Shown in pieces: positions 9,160 to 18,428 of a stretch of 64,000 nt of DNA (positions are counted from its first letter, which is position 1; every line of letters starts with the position of its first letter). The notes below the pieces were generated by a model. The model saw nothing but the letters and a program-made list of their open reading frames with translations. It was not told the origin of the DNA and searched no databases. The DNA is from Ardenticatenaceae bacterium (GTDB lineage Bacteria > Chloroflexota > Anaerolineae > Promineifilales > Promineifilaceae), in contig JACKBN010000001.1 in the NCBI GenBank assembly GCA_020634565.1, positions 372,001-436,000 on the forward strand, written 5' to 3'. Both the position numbers and the translations under genes were made by a program.

Positions 9160-10191
9160 CTAACCTGCCTGCACCCGTGGATCAAGGTATGAATACAGCA
9201 AATCGGCGATCAGATTGGCAAAAATCACGCTGATAGCAATGAGCAAAAACGCCCCTTGCAGCATCGGGTAATCCTTACGCCCCACCGCCTCAAAAATCGC
9301 ACCGCCCAGCCCCGGCCAGGAAAACACCGTCTCAATCTGGATGGCCCCGGCCACCGTAAAGCCCAAATTCAGGGCAATGATCGTCACCATGGGCAGCATG
9401 GCGTTTTGCAACGCGTGGTCTTTCAGGATTTGCACGGTGCGCAGCCCTTTGGCCTTGGCCGTGAGAATATAATCCTCGCTCAACACGTCCAGCAGCGTAC
9501 TGCGCATGATGAGCATGTATTCGCCCAAAAAGACGATGGTGTAAGTCAGCGTAGGCAGCAGCAGATGTCGGGCTACATCGCCCCATTCTTGCCAGATGGT
9601 GGCAAAGTTACCGCCAGGCGTGATCTTGCCACCCGTGGGCAGGCTAAACTGGGTGCTGCCCCAAAACAGCAAAATGATGCCCAGCCAAAAAGTAGGCAAG
9701 CTCCAAAAAGTGAGGCTGGCCAACAAAGCCGAAAAATCGATGGTGGTGCGGGCGCGCCACGCGGCCATAATGCCCAGCCCCATCCCCAGAAAAATCGCCA
9801 AAATTTGCCCGGCACCAATGAGCAGCACGGTATTCCACAGCTGTTCTTTGAGCATATCAGCCACGGGGCGATTGGTGTGGTAGCTAATGCCTAGCTCACC
9901 CCGCAGCAAATTGCCCACATAAATGAAAAGCTGGGTGTCCAACGGATTTACACCACAGCTGCCAAATTCCACCGGATTAAGCGATTCAAAACAGTTGATG
10001 ACGGGCTTGTCCAGGCCAAACCGTTCGCGGATGGCGGCCACCGCATCCTGCGTCAGGCGCGGATCGCGAATGCCTGCCCGCGCCGGGTCACCCGGCAAAA
10101 TGCGGAAGAGGAAAAAGTTCAGCAAAATAACAATGAGCACGGTGAGCAGCGCCCAACCAATTTTTTTGAGAAGATAGCGAGATTGTCTCAT
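9160..10191 (-). CDS. Peptide/nickel-type ABC transporter permease (DppB type)
   Basis: 343-residue membrane subunit that pairs with the DppC-type permease. Starts with the family's basic N-terminus and first helix (LLKKIGWALLTVLIVILLNFFLFRILPGDPAR), followed by RFGLDKP and GELGISYHTNRPV, both diagnostic. The coupling loop AKGLRTVQILKDHALQNAMLP is present. The periplasmic segment after residue 70 has an extra FESLNPVEFGSCGVNPLD insertion. It directly precedes the DppC type (2 bases) and follows the binding protein after a 73-base gap holding a hairpin repeat. Confidence 0.92.
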   Translation of the reverse strand: MRQSRYLLKKIGWALLTVLIVILLNFFLFRILPGDPARAGIRDPRLTQDAVAAIRERFGLDKPVINCFESLNPVEFGSCGVNPLDTQLFIYVGNLLRGELGISYHTNRPVADMLKEQLWNTVLLIGAGQILAIFLGMGLGIMAAWRARTTIDFSALLASLTFWSLPTFWLGIILLFWGSTQFSLPTGGKITPGGNFATIWQEWGDVARHLLLPTLTYTIVFLGEYMLIMRSTLLDVLSEDYILTAKAKGLRTVQILKDHALQNAMLPMVTIIALNLGFTVAGAIQIETVFSWPGLGGAIFEAVGRKDYPMLQGAFLLIAISVIFANLIADLLYSYLDPRVQAG

Positions 10192-10194
10192 GAG

Positions 10195-10249
10195 CGGTGA
10201 ACGGTAATCGGTAAACGGTAATCAGTAAATGACCGATTACCGTTCACCG
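10195..10249. repeat. Intergenic hairpin, CGGTAATCGGT family
   Basis: Perfect 18-bp inverted repeat (CGGTGAACGGTAATCGGT at 10195-10212, its complement at 10232-10249), followed by another partial copy that runs to the binding-protein stop. A relative lies at 43690-43772. Placed between the binding-protein and permease genes, it could stabilise the upstream mRNA segment and favour binding-protein production. Confidence 0.8.
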
Positions 10250-10264
10250 ACCACCGATTACAGA

Positions 10265-11998
10265 TTACCGAACGGGTTCGACTACCAGCAGCGAGCTGGG
10301 ATCTTCCAGGGCCACTTTACCGGCGTCGGTTTGCCAGCCGGTGAAGCGGTCGGTGCGGAAGGCCTGCACCGATTGGGCATAGAAGGGGATGATGTAGACC
10401 ACGTCTTCAAAGACGAGGCGCTGCATTTCCCAAATAGTGTCGATTCGGGCTTGTTGATCCAATTCCACCGCCTGCTGCAAGTACAGCTCGTCATAGGTGG
10501 GGTTGGAATAGCCAGTTTCACTGTTGCCGGTGGGGATTTCATCCGTGAGCATGACGCTGAGCAGGAAGCTCGGGTCGGGATCAGATCCCCAGCCCCACAG
10601 GATGACGTCAAAGTCAAAGGTGGGGCAGCAAACGGAGGTGAGCGCGTCGGGATCCAGCGCTTGCAATTCGGTGCCGACGCCAACTTCAGCCCACATACCG
10701 GCCAAAAGTTCGGCCATGCGGGGGGCGTTGGTGCTGTCGCTGGGCCAGTTCATGCGGAAGGTGAGCGGATTGCTGCCATCTGGCATTTCGCGCACGCCGT
10801 CGCCGTCGCTGTCCAGGTAGCCGGCATCATCCAGAATCTGGTTGGCCATGGCCACGTCGTAGGCGTAGTCATTGAGGGAGTCATTGTAGAAAACGCCCAG
10901 GCTGTCGGGGATGAGGGTGAGACCGGGCGCACCGAGGCCGAGCAAAACCACGTCGATGATTTGCTGTTTGTCGGTGGCATGGGCCAGGGCCAGACGTACG
11001 TTGCGATCTTGCAAAGCGGGATGGCCGGTGCAGAGGCCGTCATCGGGCGGGCAGTTTTCTGCCGCGGTCTGGTTGAAGATGATGTCTGTGACGCTGGGGG
11101 CCAGCGGCGGGCCAGAGACCAGTTCGATGTTTTCGTCGTTGCGCAGGGAGGCAACGGCCGTATTCGGCATTTCCGTGATCATATCCACCTGGCCAGTACG
11201 CAGGGCCTGCACCAGGGCATCCTGGTTTTCAAAGGTCTGGAACACGGCTTCATCAATGATCGGGCCTTTCAGGAAATGATCTTTCACACCCTCCAGACGA
11301 ACAAATTCGTTCTGGGCATATTCCACCATCTTGAACGGACCGGAGCCGATCATCGCTTCATTCTCAAACTCGGCAATGGCTGCGCCTTCCAGGCCGCCCC
11401 AAATGTGCTCAGGCACTACGTAGAGGAAGATGAGTTGGCTTTCGATGTTGGGAATGGCATCGGTCAGGGTAATGATGACGTTGTTGCTGTCATCGGCTTC
11501 AACCGTGTCAAAAAATTCAGTGTAAACGGGCAGGAAGGGGAAATCTTCCTGGGTGGCGTACAGATTGTACGAAAAGGCCACATCTTCCGCGGTGAGCGGT
11601 TCGCCATCGTGGAAGCTGATGCCGTCGCGGATGTGGTAGGTGTAAACCAGACCATCATCAGTGACATCCACGCTGTCGGCCAGCTCCAGGCTATAGGTGC
11701 CGTCCAGCTCCAACTGATACATGGAGTCGTAGACGAGTTCAAACAGGGTATACGCTTCCGAGAGAACGGCCGTTCCCGGATTCAGCGTATCGGGGCTGCC
11801 AGCCCAACCAATGCGCAAAACGACCGGCTCGTCGCTGGTAGAGGCTTCGGCATCGCCACTGTCGGCCGCATCGCTGCTTTCGCTGCTGCTGTCGGCGCTG
11901 TCCGTTTCGGTGGTGTCGCTTTCCCCACCGCCACAAGCCACCAACACGGCCGCAAGCAATAAAAATAACCACAATCCAAACAAACGATTCTTCTTCAT
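10265..11998 (-). CDS. ABC transporter substrate-binding lipoprotein, family 5 (peptide/nickel type)
   Basis: 577 residues. Signal peptide with lipobox (LLLAAVLVACGGG, Cys 22) and an Asp/Ser-rich tether of about 35 residues, as in other Chloroflexota binding lipoproteins; it sits outside the membrane and delivers ligand to the two permeases. The family 5 core is clear: GSPDTLNPG near the start, YTYHIRDGISFHDGEPLTAEDV, SGPFKMVEY, and DILWGWGSDPDP-like text toward the C-terminus. It contains a CCPTFDFDV pair and a DSDGDGVREM calcium-like loop. It is the first gene of the transporter operon. Ligand unknown. Confidence 0.92.
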   Translation of the reverse strand: MKKNRLFGLWLFLLLAAVLVACGGGESDTTETDSADSSSESSDAADSGDAEASTSDEPVVLRIGWAGSPDTLNPGTAVLSEAYTLFELVYDSMYQLELDGTYSLELADSVDVTDDGLVYTYHIRDGISFHDGEPLTAEDVAFSYNLYATQEDFPFLPVYTEFFDTVEADDSNNVIITLTDAIPNIESQLIFLYVVPEHIWGGLEGAAIAEFENEAMIGSGPFKMVEYAQNEFVRLEGVKDHFLKGPIIDEAVFQTFENQDALVQALRTGQVDMITEMPNTAVASLRNDENIELVSGPPLAPSVTDIIFNQTAAENCPPDDGLCTGHPALQDRNVRLALAHATDKQQIIDVVLLGLGAPGLTLIPDSLGVFYNDSLNDYAYDVAMANQILDDAGYLDSDGDGVREMPDGSNPLTFRMNWPSDSTNAPRMAELLAGMWAEVGVGTELQALDPDALTSVCCPTFDFDVILWGWGSDPDPSFLLSVMLTDEIPTGNSETGYSNPTYDELYLQQAVELDQQARIDTIWEMQRLVFEDVVYIIPFYAQSVQAFRTDRFTGWQTDAGKVALEDPSSLLVVEPVR

Positions 11999-12018
11999 CT
12001 TTCTTCTCCTTATTTTTT

Positions 12019-12085
12019 ACCGCAGAGGGTGCGGAGGACGCGGAGGATTTAAAAAAATCTCTGTGCTCTTCGCGTTCTCCGCGGT
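12019..12085. repeat. Intergenic hairpin, CCGCAGAG/CTCCGCGG family
   Basis: Long imperfect inverted repeat: ACCGCAGAGGGTGCGGAGGA on the left, TTCGCGTTCTCCGCGGT on the right, with AT-rich loop. Lies between the oxidase stop and the binding-protein start, both on the minus strand. Related copies are at 40287-40351 and 44847-44932. Confidence 0.75.
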
Positions 12086-12095
12086 TAAATGACTT

Positions 12096-13265
12096 TCATA
12101 CCATAAATTCCTTCACCGGATTTTCGGCGAAGAGAATAGGGCGACTGAATTGGAACGGGCTCAAATCAAATTCGGATTGCCCCGACAGGGCCAGCTGGCT
12201 GAGAATTTTGCCAAACAGCGAGGCAAATTTAAAGGCGTGACCAGCTCCAATAGCTACGGCCACGTTGGGATGTTCGGGCAGCGTATCCAGCACAAAATCC
12301 CGGTCGGGCGGCATGGTGTAGAGGCACGTTTTGGTGTAAATGATGGGGCCATGCGCCGTGGGCAGATGTTGGCGTAAAAAGGTGTCGGTGCGCTGGAAAG
12401 CGGCGGGATCGATTTCAAAGGTGCGGGATTCGGCCGTGGTTTCCTGGCCGCCAACATCCTGGGCAATCTTGGCACCCGCTTCACCAAAGGCAGGGAAGCC
12501 GTAAAAGCACGGCTCGTCCAACCAAATCCAGATGGGGAAGCGTTCCAGCGAATAATCTTCCAAATGGGGCGAAGCGTAATAGGTTACCTGCTCCTGCGTC
12601 ACGGTGAGGTTGATTTTTTGGCCAAAGTGGGCCAGCAGTTGATTACTCCACGCCCCGCTGGCAATGACCAGCTTTTCGCAGGTATAGGTTTCGCCGCCAG
12701 CGACGACGGTGATTTCATTGCCTGACGTGTGGATTTCGGTAACCGGGGCATTGTCACGCAGCGTTGCGCCGTATTCACGGGCCATTTTTTGGTGGGCGGC
12801 ATTGCTTTTAGCGGCAGCTACCAAGCCACTTTCGGTTTGGTAGAGGCCAGTCACGTGCTCAGGCAGACGCCACTGTGGCCAGCGGTACATAATTTCGGCA
12901 GCGTCGAGCTGTTCAAAGGGAATCCCAAGAGCAGTGAGGCTGTTGGTATAATCGCTGAGCGGCAGACGGGAACCAGCGGGAGAGAGATCAAGGCCACCGG
13001 TTTTATACACCAGCTGTTCGCCAGAGTCGGCTTCAACTGCGGCCCAGGCGCCGTAGGCTTCTTTGGCTAAATTGACGTAAAAGGGATTATGGTAGGAGAG
13101 TCGGATGATGCGGGAATGATCCTGAGAGCCGCCCCGAATATGACCCAGCGCAAATTGCTCCAGACCCAGGACGTCGCCGCCTGTCTGACGTGCCAGCCAA
13201 TACGCAGCTGCGCTCCCAATTCCACCAAGGCCTAAAACGAGGTGTTGAAACGCTCGTTTATTCAA
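12096..13265 (-). CDS. solA: FAD-dependent oxidase, monomeric sarcosine oxidase / N-methyltryptophan oxidase family
   Basis: 389 residues, the family's usual size. Oxidatively demethylates N-methyl amino acids, giving formaldehyde, H2O2 and the amino acid. The dinucleotide motif LGLGGIGSAAAYWLA spans residues 11-25; the adenine-binding acidic residue follows in LGLEQF; GGSQDHSRIIRLSYH matches the active-site Arg/His segment. KTCLYTMPPDRDF puts a Cys at 314, where these enzymes bind flavin covalently. It reads toward the peptide transporter operon, suggesting that peptides or modified amino acids imported by it supply substrate. Sarcosine versus N-methyltryptophan cannot be decided. Confidence 0.85.
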   Translation of the reverse strand: MNKRAFQHLVLGLGGIGSAAAYWLARQTGGDVLGLEQFALGHIRGGSQDHSRIIRLSYHNPFYVNLAKEAYGAWAAVEADSGEQLVYKTGGLDLSPAGSRLPLSDYTNSLTALGIPFEQLDAAEIMYRWPQWRLPEHVTGLYQTESGLVAAAKSNAAHQKMAREYGATLRDNAPVTEIHTSGNEITVVAGGETYTCEKLVIASGAWSNQLLAHFGQKINLTVTQEQVTYYASPHLEDYSLERFPIWIWLDEPCFYGFPAFGEAGAKIAQDVGGQETTAESRTFEIDPAAFQRTDTFLRQHLPTAHGPIIYTKTCLYTMPPDRDFVLDTLPEHPNVAVAIGAGHAFKFASLFGKILSQLALSGQSEFDLSPFQFSRPILFAENPVKEFMV

Positions 13266-13500
13266 CAGTTACCCCAACAAAAGAGGCGTCTAACGGAAAA
13301 CCCAACTCCGGGCATTCGCAAGAACAGAGTGATTTTCATCCGGTTGTTAAAAAAGTTGCGGGAGTTTATAGCCGTCTGGGCAAATGTCAAGGAATTGGGA
13401 GAGGAAACGGCCGTTCCCCTCCCAAATGTTGTATTATAAAGCGTAGTTAAACTATTATCGGATCACGCTTCGCGCACCTTGCCCAAACGCAACAAATTTT

Positions 13501-15714
13501 ATGGCCTCTCTCCCTAAATACTTAAGCAGCATTTGTCTGGTTAGCCTCTGTCTGTTTTTGGTGGCTTGCACCTCTGCGGCAGGCGTTGAAAACCAACCGC
13601 CGCAAGCTATTGAAGGGGTTATCGATTTGCGCATGTGGGATTTTGACCAGGATGGGGCCATCAATCTTGCCGGGGAGTGGAATTTTTACTGGAACGAGCT
13701 GCTTGCACCGGACCAACTCATCAGCCAATCTCCGACAGCCTATGTACCCGTACCAGACGTTTGGACAAACTACGTTGTAACGGATACGACTTTGCCCCCA
13801 AAAGGGTTTGCCACTTACCACCTGACCCTGTTGTATCCTCCCGAAACAACTCAGACATTGGGTCTCTATATTGAAGGGGAAGGAACCGCTTATGCGCTCT
13901 GGGTGGACGGCCAGTTGGCAGCTCAGATCGGCCGTGTTGGGGTTACTCCTGAAGCCATGACGCCTGAGAAAAAGCCCATTACTATCTTCTTTGAACCACA
14001 TGGCGAAACGGTGGAATTGGTGCTGCAAATATCAAATTTTCAGCATCGTAAAGGTGGTTTTCGCAATGAGCCTTTGCTTGGTTTGGCTGAGCCTGTTCAT
14101 CGTTATCAACTACAAAACTGGTTCCTGGAAGCTTTTTCAGCTGGCATTCTGTTTGTGATGGGCTTGTATCATTTGTTTCTTTATCTCTTCCGCACAAAGG
14201 ATAAGGCACCGCTCTATTTTGCTTTGCTCTGTTGGAGTACGGCCGTTCGCACGGGCGTGACCAATCAAAGCACGCTGCTATTTTTCTTCCCGATCGGTTG
14301 GGAGCTGGCCCTGAGGCTAGAATATCTGGTCTTTTTCCTGTCGCCGATTTTGTTTGTTTTATTCCTGCAAAGCCTATTCCCCCGCGATATCCACCGCTGG
14401 TTTGTTTGGACAGTTTTGGGTTGCGGCGCTGGATTTTCCCTGTTCTTAATCGTTTCCGATACCTTTTTGCTCAGTTATTCCTCTACCTATTATCAGGTTA
14501 TCTACGTTTTAGAAATCATCTATTGTGGCTATTTTCTGGCGAGGATTATGCGTAAGCGGCGCACGGGAGCGTTTTACATTGGCTTTGCGTCTCTCATTTT
14601 GTTCGCAACCATCATCTACGATACGCTATTCCAAATAGAAGTTATTGGCGCCATACAGTTCTCTCAAACGGTCCCCATCGAAAATGTTTCTTCGTTTGGA
14701 TTTGTGGCATTTATTTTTGTACAGTCCCTTTTACTGGCCAGTTTATTTTCCCAATCATTTAGCAATATTGAGATCTTGTCTGGCGAACTGGAAGAAACCA
14801 ATCTTAGCCTGGAAAAAAGCGAGCGAAAATATCGCACCCTATTCGAAAATTCAAAAGATATGATTTTCATTGCCGGGGTAGATGGGCAAATTCAAGATGT
14901 CAGCCCCGCCTGCCAGGCTGTTTTGGGCTTTACCAAAAGTGAAATGGTGCAGATGACGATGTACGACGTCATTGTGGACCCGGTGGACAGCGAACGATTT
15001 CGTGAGGCCATCATCAGTCAAGGAGCAGTTACCAACCTTGAATCCGATTTGCTGTGCAAAGATGGGCAGGTGATTCACACGCTTGTCAGCGCCACACCTC
15101 GGGTGGATGAAAACGGCCGAATTATTGATGTTCAAGGCAGCGTGCGCGACATTACCGCTCGCAAACAGGCTGAAACGGAACGGGTGCGGGCTCTCAAACT
15201 GGAGCAAATTGCCAGCACCGACCCGCTAACCAAAGTGAATAACCGGCGTTTCTTTGACCAGGTTGTGCTGAAGGAGATCGAACGCGCGAAACGAGAGAAT
15301 GCCTACCTGGCCCTTCTTCTGTTTGATATTGATTACTTCAAAGAAGTGAATGATTCATTTGGTCATCTTACCGGGGATGAGGTCCTGGTTAAGCTGGCAG
15401 CTTTATGCCAGCAAACTCTCAGAAGCATGGATTTTCTTGCCCGCTTTGGTGGGGAAGAATTTGTGGTTTTACTGCCAGATATGAATAGCGAATCGGCCCA
15501 GGCAACGGCCGAAAATTTGCGGCAGCTTATTGCCCAAACCCCTCTGACGGTTGCCAACGAAACATCTTTATCGGTCACCGTAAGCATGGGCGTTGCCATC
15601 TGGCATACCAGTGACCCAATCGCAGTTAATGTGTTGCTAGAACGAGCAGACCAGGCTCTGTACCAGTCTAAAGATGCGGGGCGGAACCGGGTGACACTGT
15701 GGCGGGAAGTTTAA
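13501..15714 (+). CDS. Membrane-anchored PAS-GGDEF diguanylate cyclase with 7TMR-DISM sensor
   Basis: 737 residues; predicted to make cyclic di-GMP. Domain order: signal peptide or lipobox-like start (FLVACTSA, Cys 23), an extracellular beta-sandwich carbohydrate-binding-like domain (about 40-200), seven hydrophobic helices (about 215-425), a short coiled coil (SGELEETNLSLEKSERKY), PAS (about 445-560, TLFENSKDMIFIAGVDG) and GGDEF (about 575-735). The active-site motif is GGEEF at residues 650-654, and RSMD lies five residues before it, the inhibitory product-binding site. The likely input is an extracellular small molecule; it stands alone, divergent from the oxidase. Confidence 0.9.
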   Translation: MASLPKYLSSICLVSLCLFLVACTSAAGVENQPPQAIEGVIDLRMWDFDQDGAINLAGEWNFYWNELLAPDQLISQSPTAYVPVPDVWTNYVVTDTTLPPKGFATYHLTLLYPPETTQTLGLYIEGEGTAYALWVDGQLAAQIGRVGVTPEAMTPEKKPITIFFEPHGETVELVLQISNFQHRKGGFRNEPLLGLAEPVHRYQLQNWFLEAFSAGILFVMGLYHLFLYLFRTKDKAPLYFALLCWSTAVRTGVTNQSTLLFFFPIGWELALRLEYLVFFLSPILFVLFLQSLFPRDIHRWFVWTVLGCGAGFSLFLIVSDTFLLSYSSTYYQVIYVLEIIYCGYFLARIMRKRRTGAFYIGFASLILFATIIYDTLFQIEVIGAIQFSQTVPIENVSSFGFVAFIFVQSLLLASLFSQSFSNIEILSGELEETNLSLEKSERKYRTLFENSKDMIFIAGVDGQIQDVSPACQAVLGFTKSEMVQMTMYDVIVDPVDSERFREAIISQGAVTNLESDLLCKDGQVIHTLVSATPRVDENGRIIDVQGSVRDITARKQAETERVRALKLEQIASTDPLTKVNNRRFFDQVVLKEIERAKRENAYLALLLFDIDYFKEVNDSFGHLTGDEVLVKLAALCQQTLRSMDFLARFGGEEFVVLLPDMNSESAQATAENLRQLIAQTPLTVANETSLSVTVSMGVAIWHTSDPIAVNVLLERADQALYQSKDAGRNRVTLWREV

Positions 15715-15793
15715 GCTTCGTACCCCAGAAATGCGTATTAAACTGATGACGGAAACGGCCGTTCCTCCCTCCCAAACCGGGTAAAATACCATC

Positions 15794-16408
15794 ATGTCAC
15801 TTTATGAGAAGCAATATGTGGCTATCCAGTTTGAGCGCGCGGGCCTTTTTAAGCTGCTGCGCGAGCAGTATGGCTGTACCGAGGTGTTGTATCCGGGCAG
15901 TTCGGTCCACATCACGCCCTCCTTTTACTTTCCGCATCTAGTTTATGTGGATAGCAGCGAAACGGCCGTTAACTTTTTTGCCGATGAAACGGCCGTACGC
16001 AACCACATTAACCGCCACAAAACCTACAAACGCTCCGCCTATGTGCGCTTCATCGCCCAGGATTACACCACCGCCCTGCCGCTGCCAGACGGGCAATTCG
16101 ATCTGCTGCTGGCGCTGTTTGCGCCCAACATGGTGCAAACCTGCCAAAAATATCTAAAAAAAGGCGGCATCCTGGTCACCAATAATTTTCAGGACGAGGC
16201 GCAAACGGCCGTAGCCAATCCCACGCTGACGCTCGTAGCCATGGTGCAGTATCGGCAAAAACGCTATGTGCTTGTTAAAGATGAACCGGACAGGTGGTTG
16301 CCTGCCCCAAACAACAGCAAGATCAAACGGTATCTGAAGCAAACATCTGCTGGTTTTGCTTATACCGAAGCGGAAAACTACTTTCTTTTTAAGAAGCTGG
16401 GCGGTTAA
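15794..16408 (+). CDS. Methyltransferase-like protein of unknown function
   Basis: 204 residues. The order of segments is Rossmann-like: ...TEVLYPGSSVHIT, LVYVDSSETAV, then ALPLPDGQFDLLLALFAPN and KKGGILVTNNF, the last two resembling motifs IV-VI of class I methyltransferases. The glycine-rich SAM loop is weak (LYPGSSVHI), so activity is unproven. Three copies of ACGGCCGT fall within the gene (two only 26 bases apart), each read as TAV. It is a single gene downstream of the diguanylate cyclase. Confidence 0.5.
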   Translation: MSLYEKQYVAIQFERAGLFKLLREQYGCTEVLYPGSSVHITPSFYFPHLVYVDSSETAVNFFADETAVRNHINRHKTYKRSAYVRFIAQDYTTALPLPDGQFDLLLALFAPNMVQTCQKYLKKGGILVTNNFQDEAQTAVANPTLTLVAMVQYRQKRYVLVKDEPDRWLPAPNNSKIKRYLKQTSAGFAYTEAENYFLFKKLGG

Positions 16409-16626
16409 TATGTGTAGACCTGAGCTTGCTTAAGGATGGCAAATGACAATTATTTTGGCAACAGCGCATTTCAGTTTGGCTAAAATGGTTGGCTTTTCAA
16501 GCCGGAGTAAACGGGCATCAGACAGAAAAGGACATATTGCAGCCGTAGAAAAAGTATCACCCCCACACCTCAACTAATGGATAACAGAACCTAGATCAGA
16601 GCCGGGGTATAGAATGCAACAAATAG

Positions 16627-18240
16627 TTAAGGATTAATAAGCTGGTAGAGTGATAGATTTATCCAATTATCGGTCTGATTGTCTTCAAAGGTTTTGATAA
16701 GAGCCAAATTTTGCAAAAAAGCTGCATCATTATATCCACCTCTTTTGCGCCTTGCCTCTTCAGCAAACATCCGTTGAAAATCGACAATATAGATAATGTT
16801 CTGATCGGTTAAATATGAAGGTAAATCATTATTAACTGCATACGAATAAATATTGTTATTTACCAAGCCATCTAGATTGACTACCTGTCCACCTTGATAG
16901 TAACCAATAATTCCGGCATTCCAGGCACCGATACGGCCGTCAGTCAAGGATAACTTATTATCTTTAAGATAAACTCCTGCTTCCCGCATCATTTCTTGAT
17001 GGGGCCACGGTGAGTTATTCACACCTAGAGGATATAAATTTACTGATAAATTAAAGACAAACGTTACGAGAAAAAAGAGCATTAAAAACAACCTAGTTTT
17101 TTCAGCCAGTAGTGAACGTACAAAACCAGAAATCCCAAATACGAACATCATAAATGGAATGATTAAGTTAGAGGAATACCAGGGTTGAATTGCTCCATTA
17201 CGAGCGTAAACTAACGAGTAACCAAATAAACAAAAGCTACCCGCAACAATCATTAAAATCTCAACCTGCTTATTACTATCTTTTAAAAGCAAAATATAGG
17301 ATGAAGAAATATTTTTTAGTGAAAGAGTCTCGCTGAATAATTTGGAAAGTACAAAAATCATAACTCTTATTGCGATTAAGAGTAAAACGAAAAAACCAAA
17401 TGTTCCAAAGATCTTCACGTATAAATCTACCACGTCAAAATAGCTTAGGGGGATAGACTGAGCCCAAAAAGCTTTCATTTTTGCACTTGATTGTAGTAGC
17501 TCCGCAGTGAACAGATAATTATGGGAAAACACACCCAATAAACCCATAATCGCGCCAATCAGGCCAGCCAGGGAAAATACAACTTGTTTTCTGGAAAAAA
17601 CTTTTGCTATAAACAAAAGACCTGTAGCGAATGCAATGGAAAATGGAAAAAAGCCGAAATCAGCTCGGGTAATGCTGCCCAAAAAACCTATAAAAAACAG
17701 AAAAACAGGTTCTCTGTAGCGAAAAGTTTTTCTAAAATTGTAGAAAAAATATACACAATACAGCAAAGCTAAAAAAAGAGTTAGAGACCATTCAGTAATA
17801 GAAATAGCATTAAAAATAAAATTTTGGGAGCTAAGGATAAACGCAAAAAACATTAAAAAGATAGTATCTTTTCTTTTAAACCCCACCAAAGTCAATATGA
17901 AAACGGAGGCTGCCCCAAAAAACAAACTTAATGCTATACCGCTCAAAACAAACCCAGATGTTCCCGGTTGGAACCAAGAAAAGGTAACTGCAAGTAAGTA
18001 CGCAAATAAAGGATGAAATCCTGAAGTAACACTGATCCCCGAATCAAATGTCCAATAACGCAACAGAGCAAAATTTCTAGAAAGTGTTAAATAGTAAAAT
18101 GCATCATCTGGAATGTACTGAATCTTGATATTCTCTGGTATAAAGAAAATGGATATGCAAAAAGCACTCAAATTTAAAATTGCTAGTATCGTTGCAATTC
18201 TCCAATAATCAAACTCTATAGTTTCTAACTTTTTTATCAT
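16627..18240 (-). CDS. Multi-spanning membrane protein, GT-C glycosyltransferase-like
   Basis: 537 residues with about eleven hydrophobic helices followed by a soluble C-terminal domain from about residue 420. After the first helix comes IPDDAFYYLTLSRN, the acidic first-loop motif of GT-C polyprenyl-phosphate-sugar transferases, and SGFHPLFAYLL. The C-terminal part has GRIGAWNAGIIGYYQGGQVVNLDGLVNN, seen in similar uncharacterised proteins. It would act on extracytoplasmic sugar transfer if the call is right. The gene is visibly AT-rich compared with its neighbours and has a single ACGGCCGT (16933-16940), so it was probably acquired from elsewhere. 16409-16626 holds nothing recognisable. Confidence 0.6.
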   Translation of the reverse strand: MIKKLETIEFDYWRIATILAILNLSAFCISIFFIPENIKIQYIPDDAFYYLTLSRNFALLRYWTFDSGISVTSGFHPLFAYLLAVTFSWFQPGTSGFVLSGIALSLFFGAASVFILTLVGFKRKDTIFLMFFAFILSSQNFIFNAISITEWSLTLFLALLYCVYFFYNFRKTFRYREPVFLFFIGFLGSITRADFGFFPFSIAFATGLLFIAKVFSRKQVVFSLAGLIGAIMGLLGVFSHNYLFTAELLQSSAKMKAFWAQSIPLSYFDVVDLYVKIFGTFGFFVLLLIAIRVMIFVLSKLFSETLSLKNISSSYILLLKDSNKQVEILMIVAGSFCLFGYSLVYARNGAIQPWYSSNLIIPFMMFVFGISGFVRSLLAEKTRLFLMLFFLVTFVFNLSVNLYPLGVNNSPWPHQEMMREAGVYLKDNKLSLTDGRIGAWNAGIIGYYQGGQVVNLDGLVNNNIYSYAVNNDLPSYLTDQNIIYIVDFQRMFAEEARRKRGGYNDAAFLQNLALIKTFEDNQTDNWINLSLYQLINP

Positions 18241-18428
18241 AAGTGGCTAACTAATAAGGTTGGTAAATCGAAATTTTTGTTTTTCAGGATCATTTGGCAC
18301 TGCGACACACTATAGAGAAAGGCATTATTAATTCAACGATAAAAAATAATTTTCTCTACAGTAAATATATCCTATCCTAAGATTTGTCGAAACCCCTCTC
18401 ATATTCATACAGCTTAATAAGGCATAAA

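Noticed and set aside
10229..11962. 577-codon plus-strand open frame
   Set aside because: It is the exact antisense of the binding-lipoprotein gene, has a Gly/Val/Phe-rich composition typical of reversed GC-rich coding DNA, and no ribosome site.
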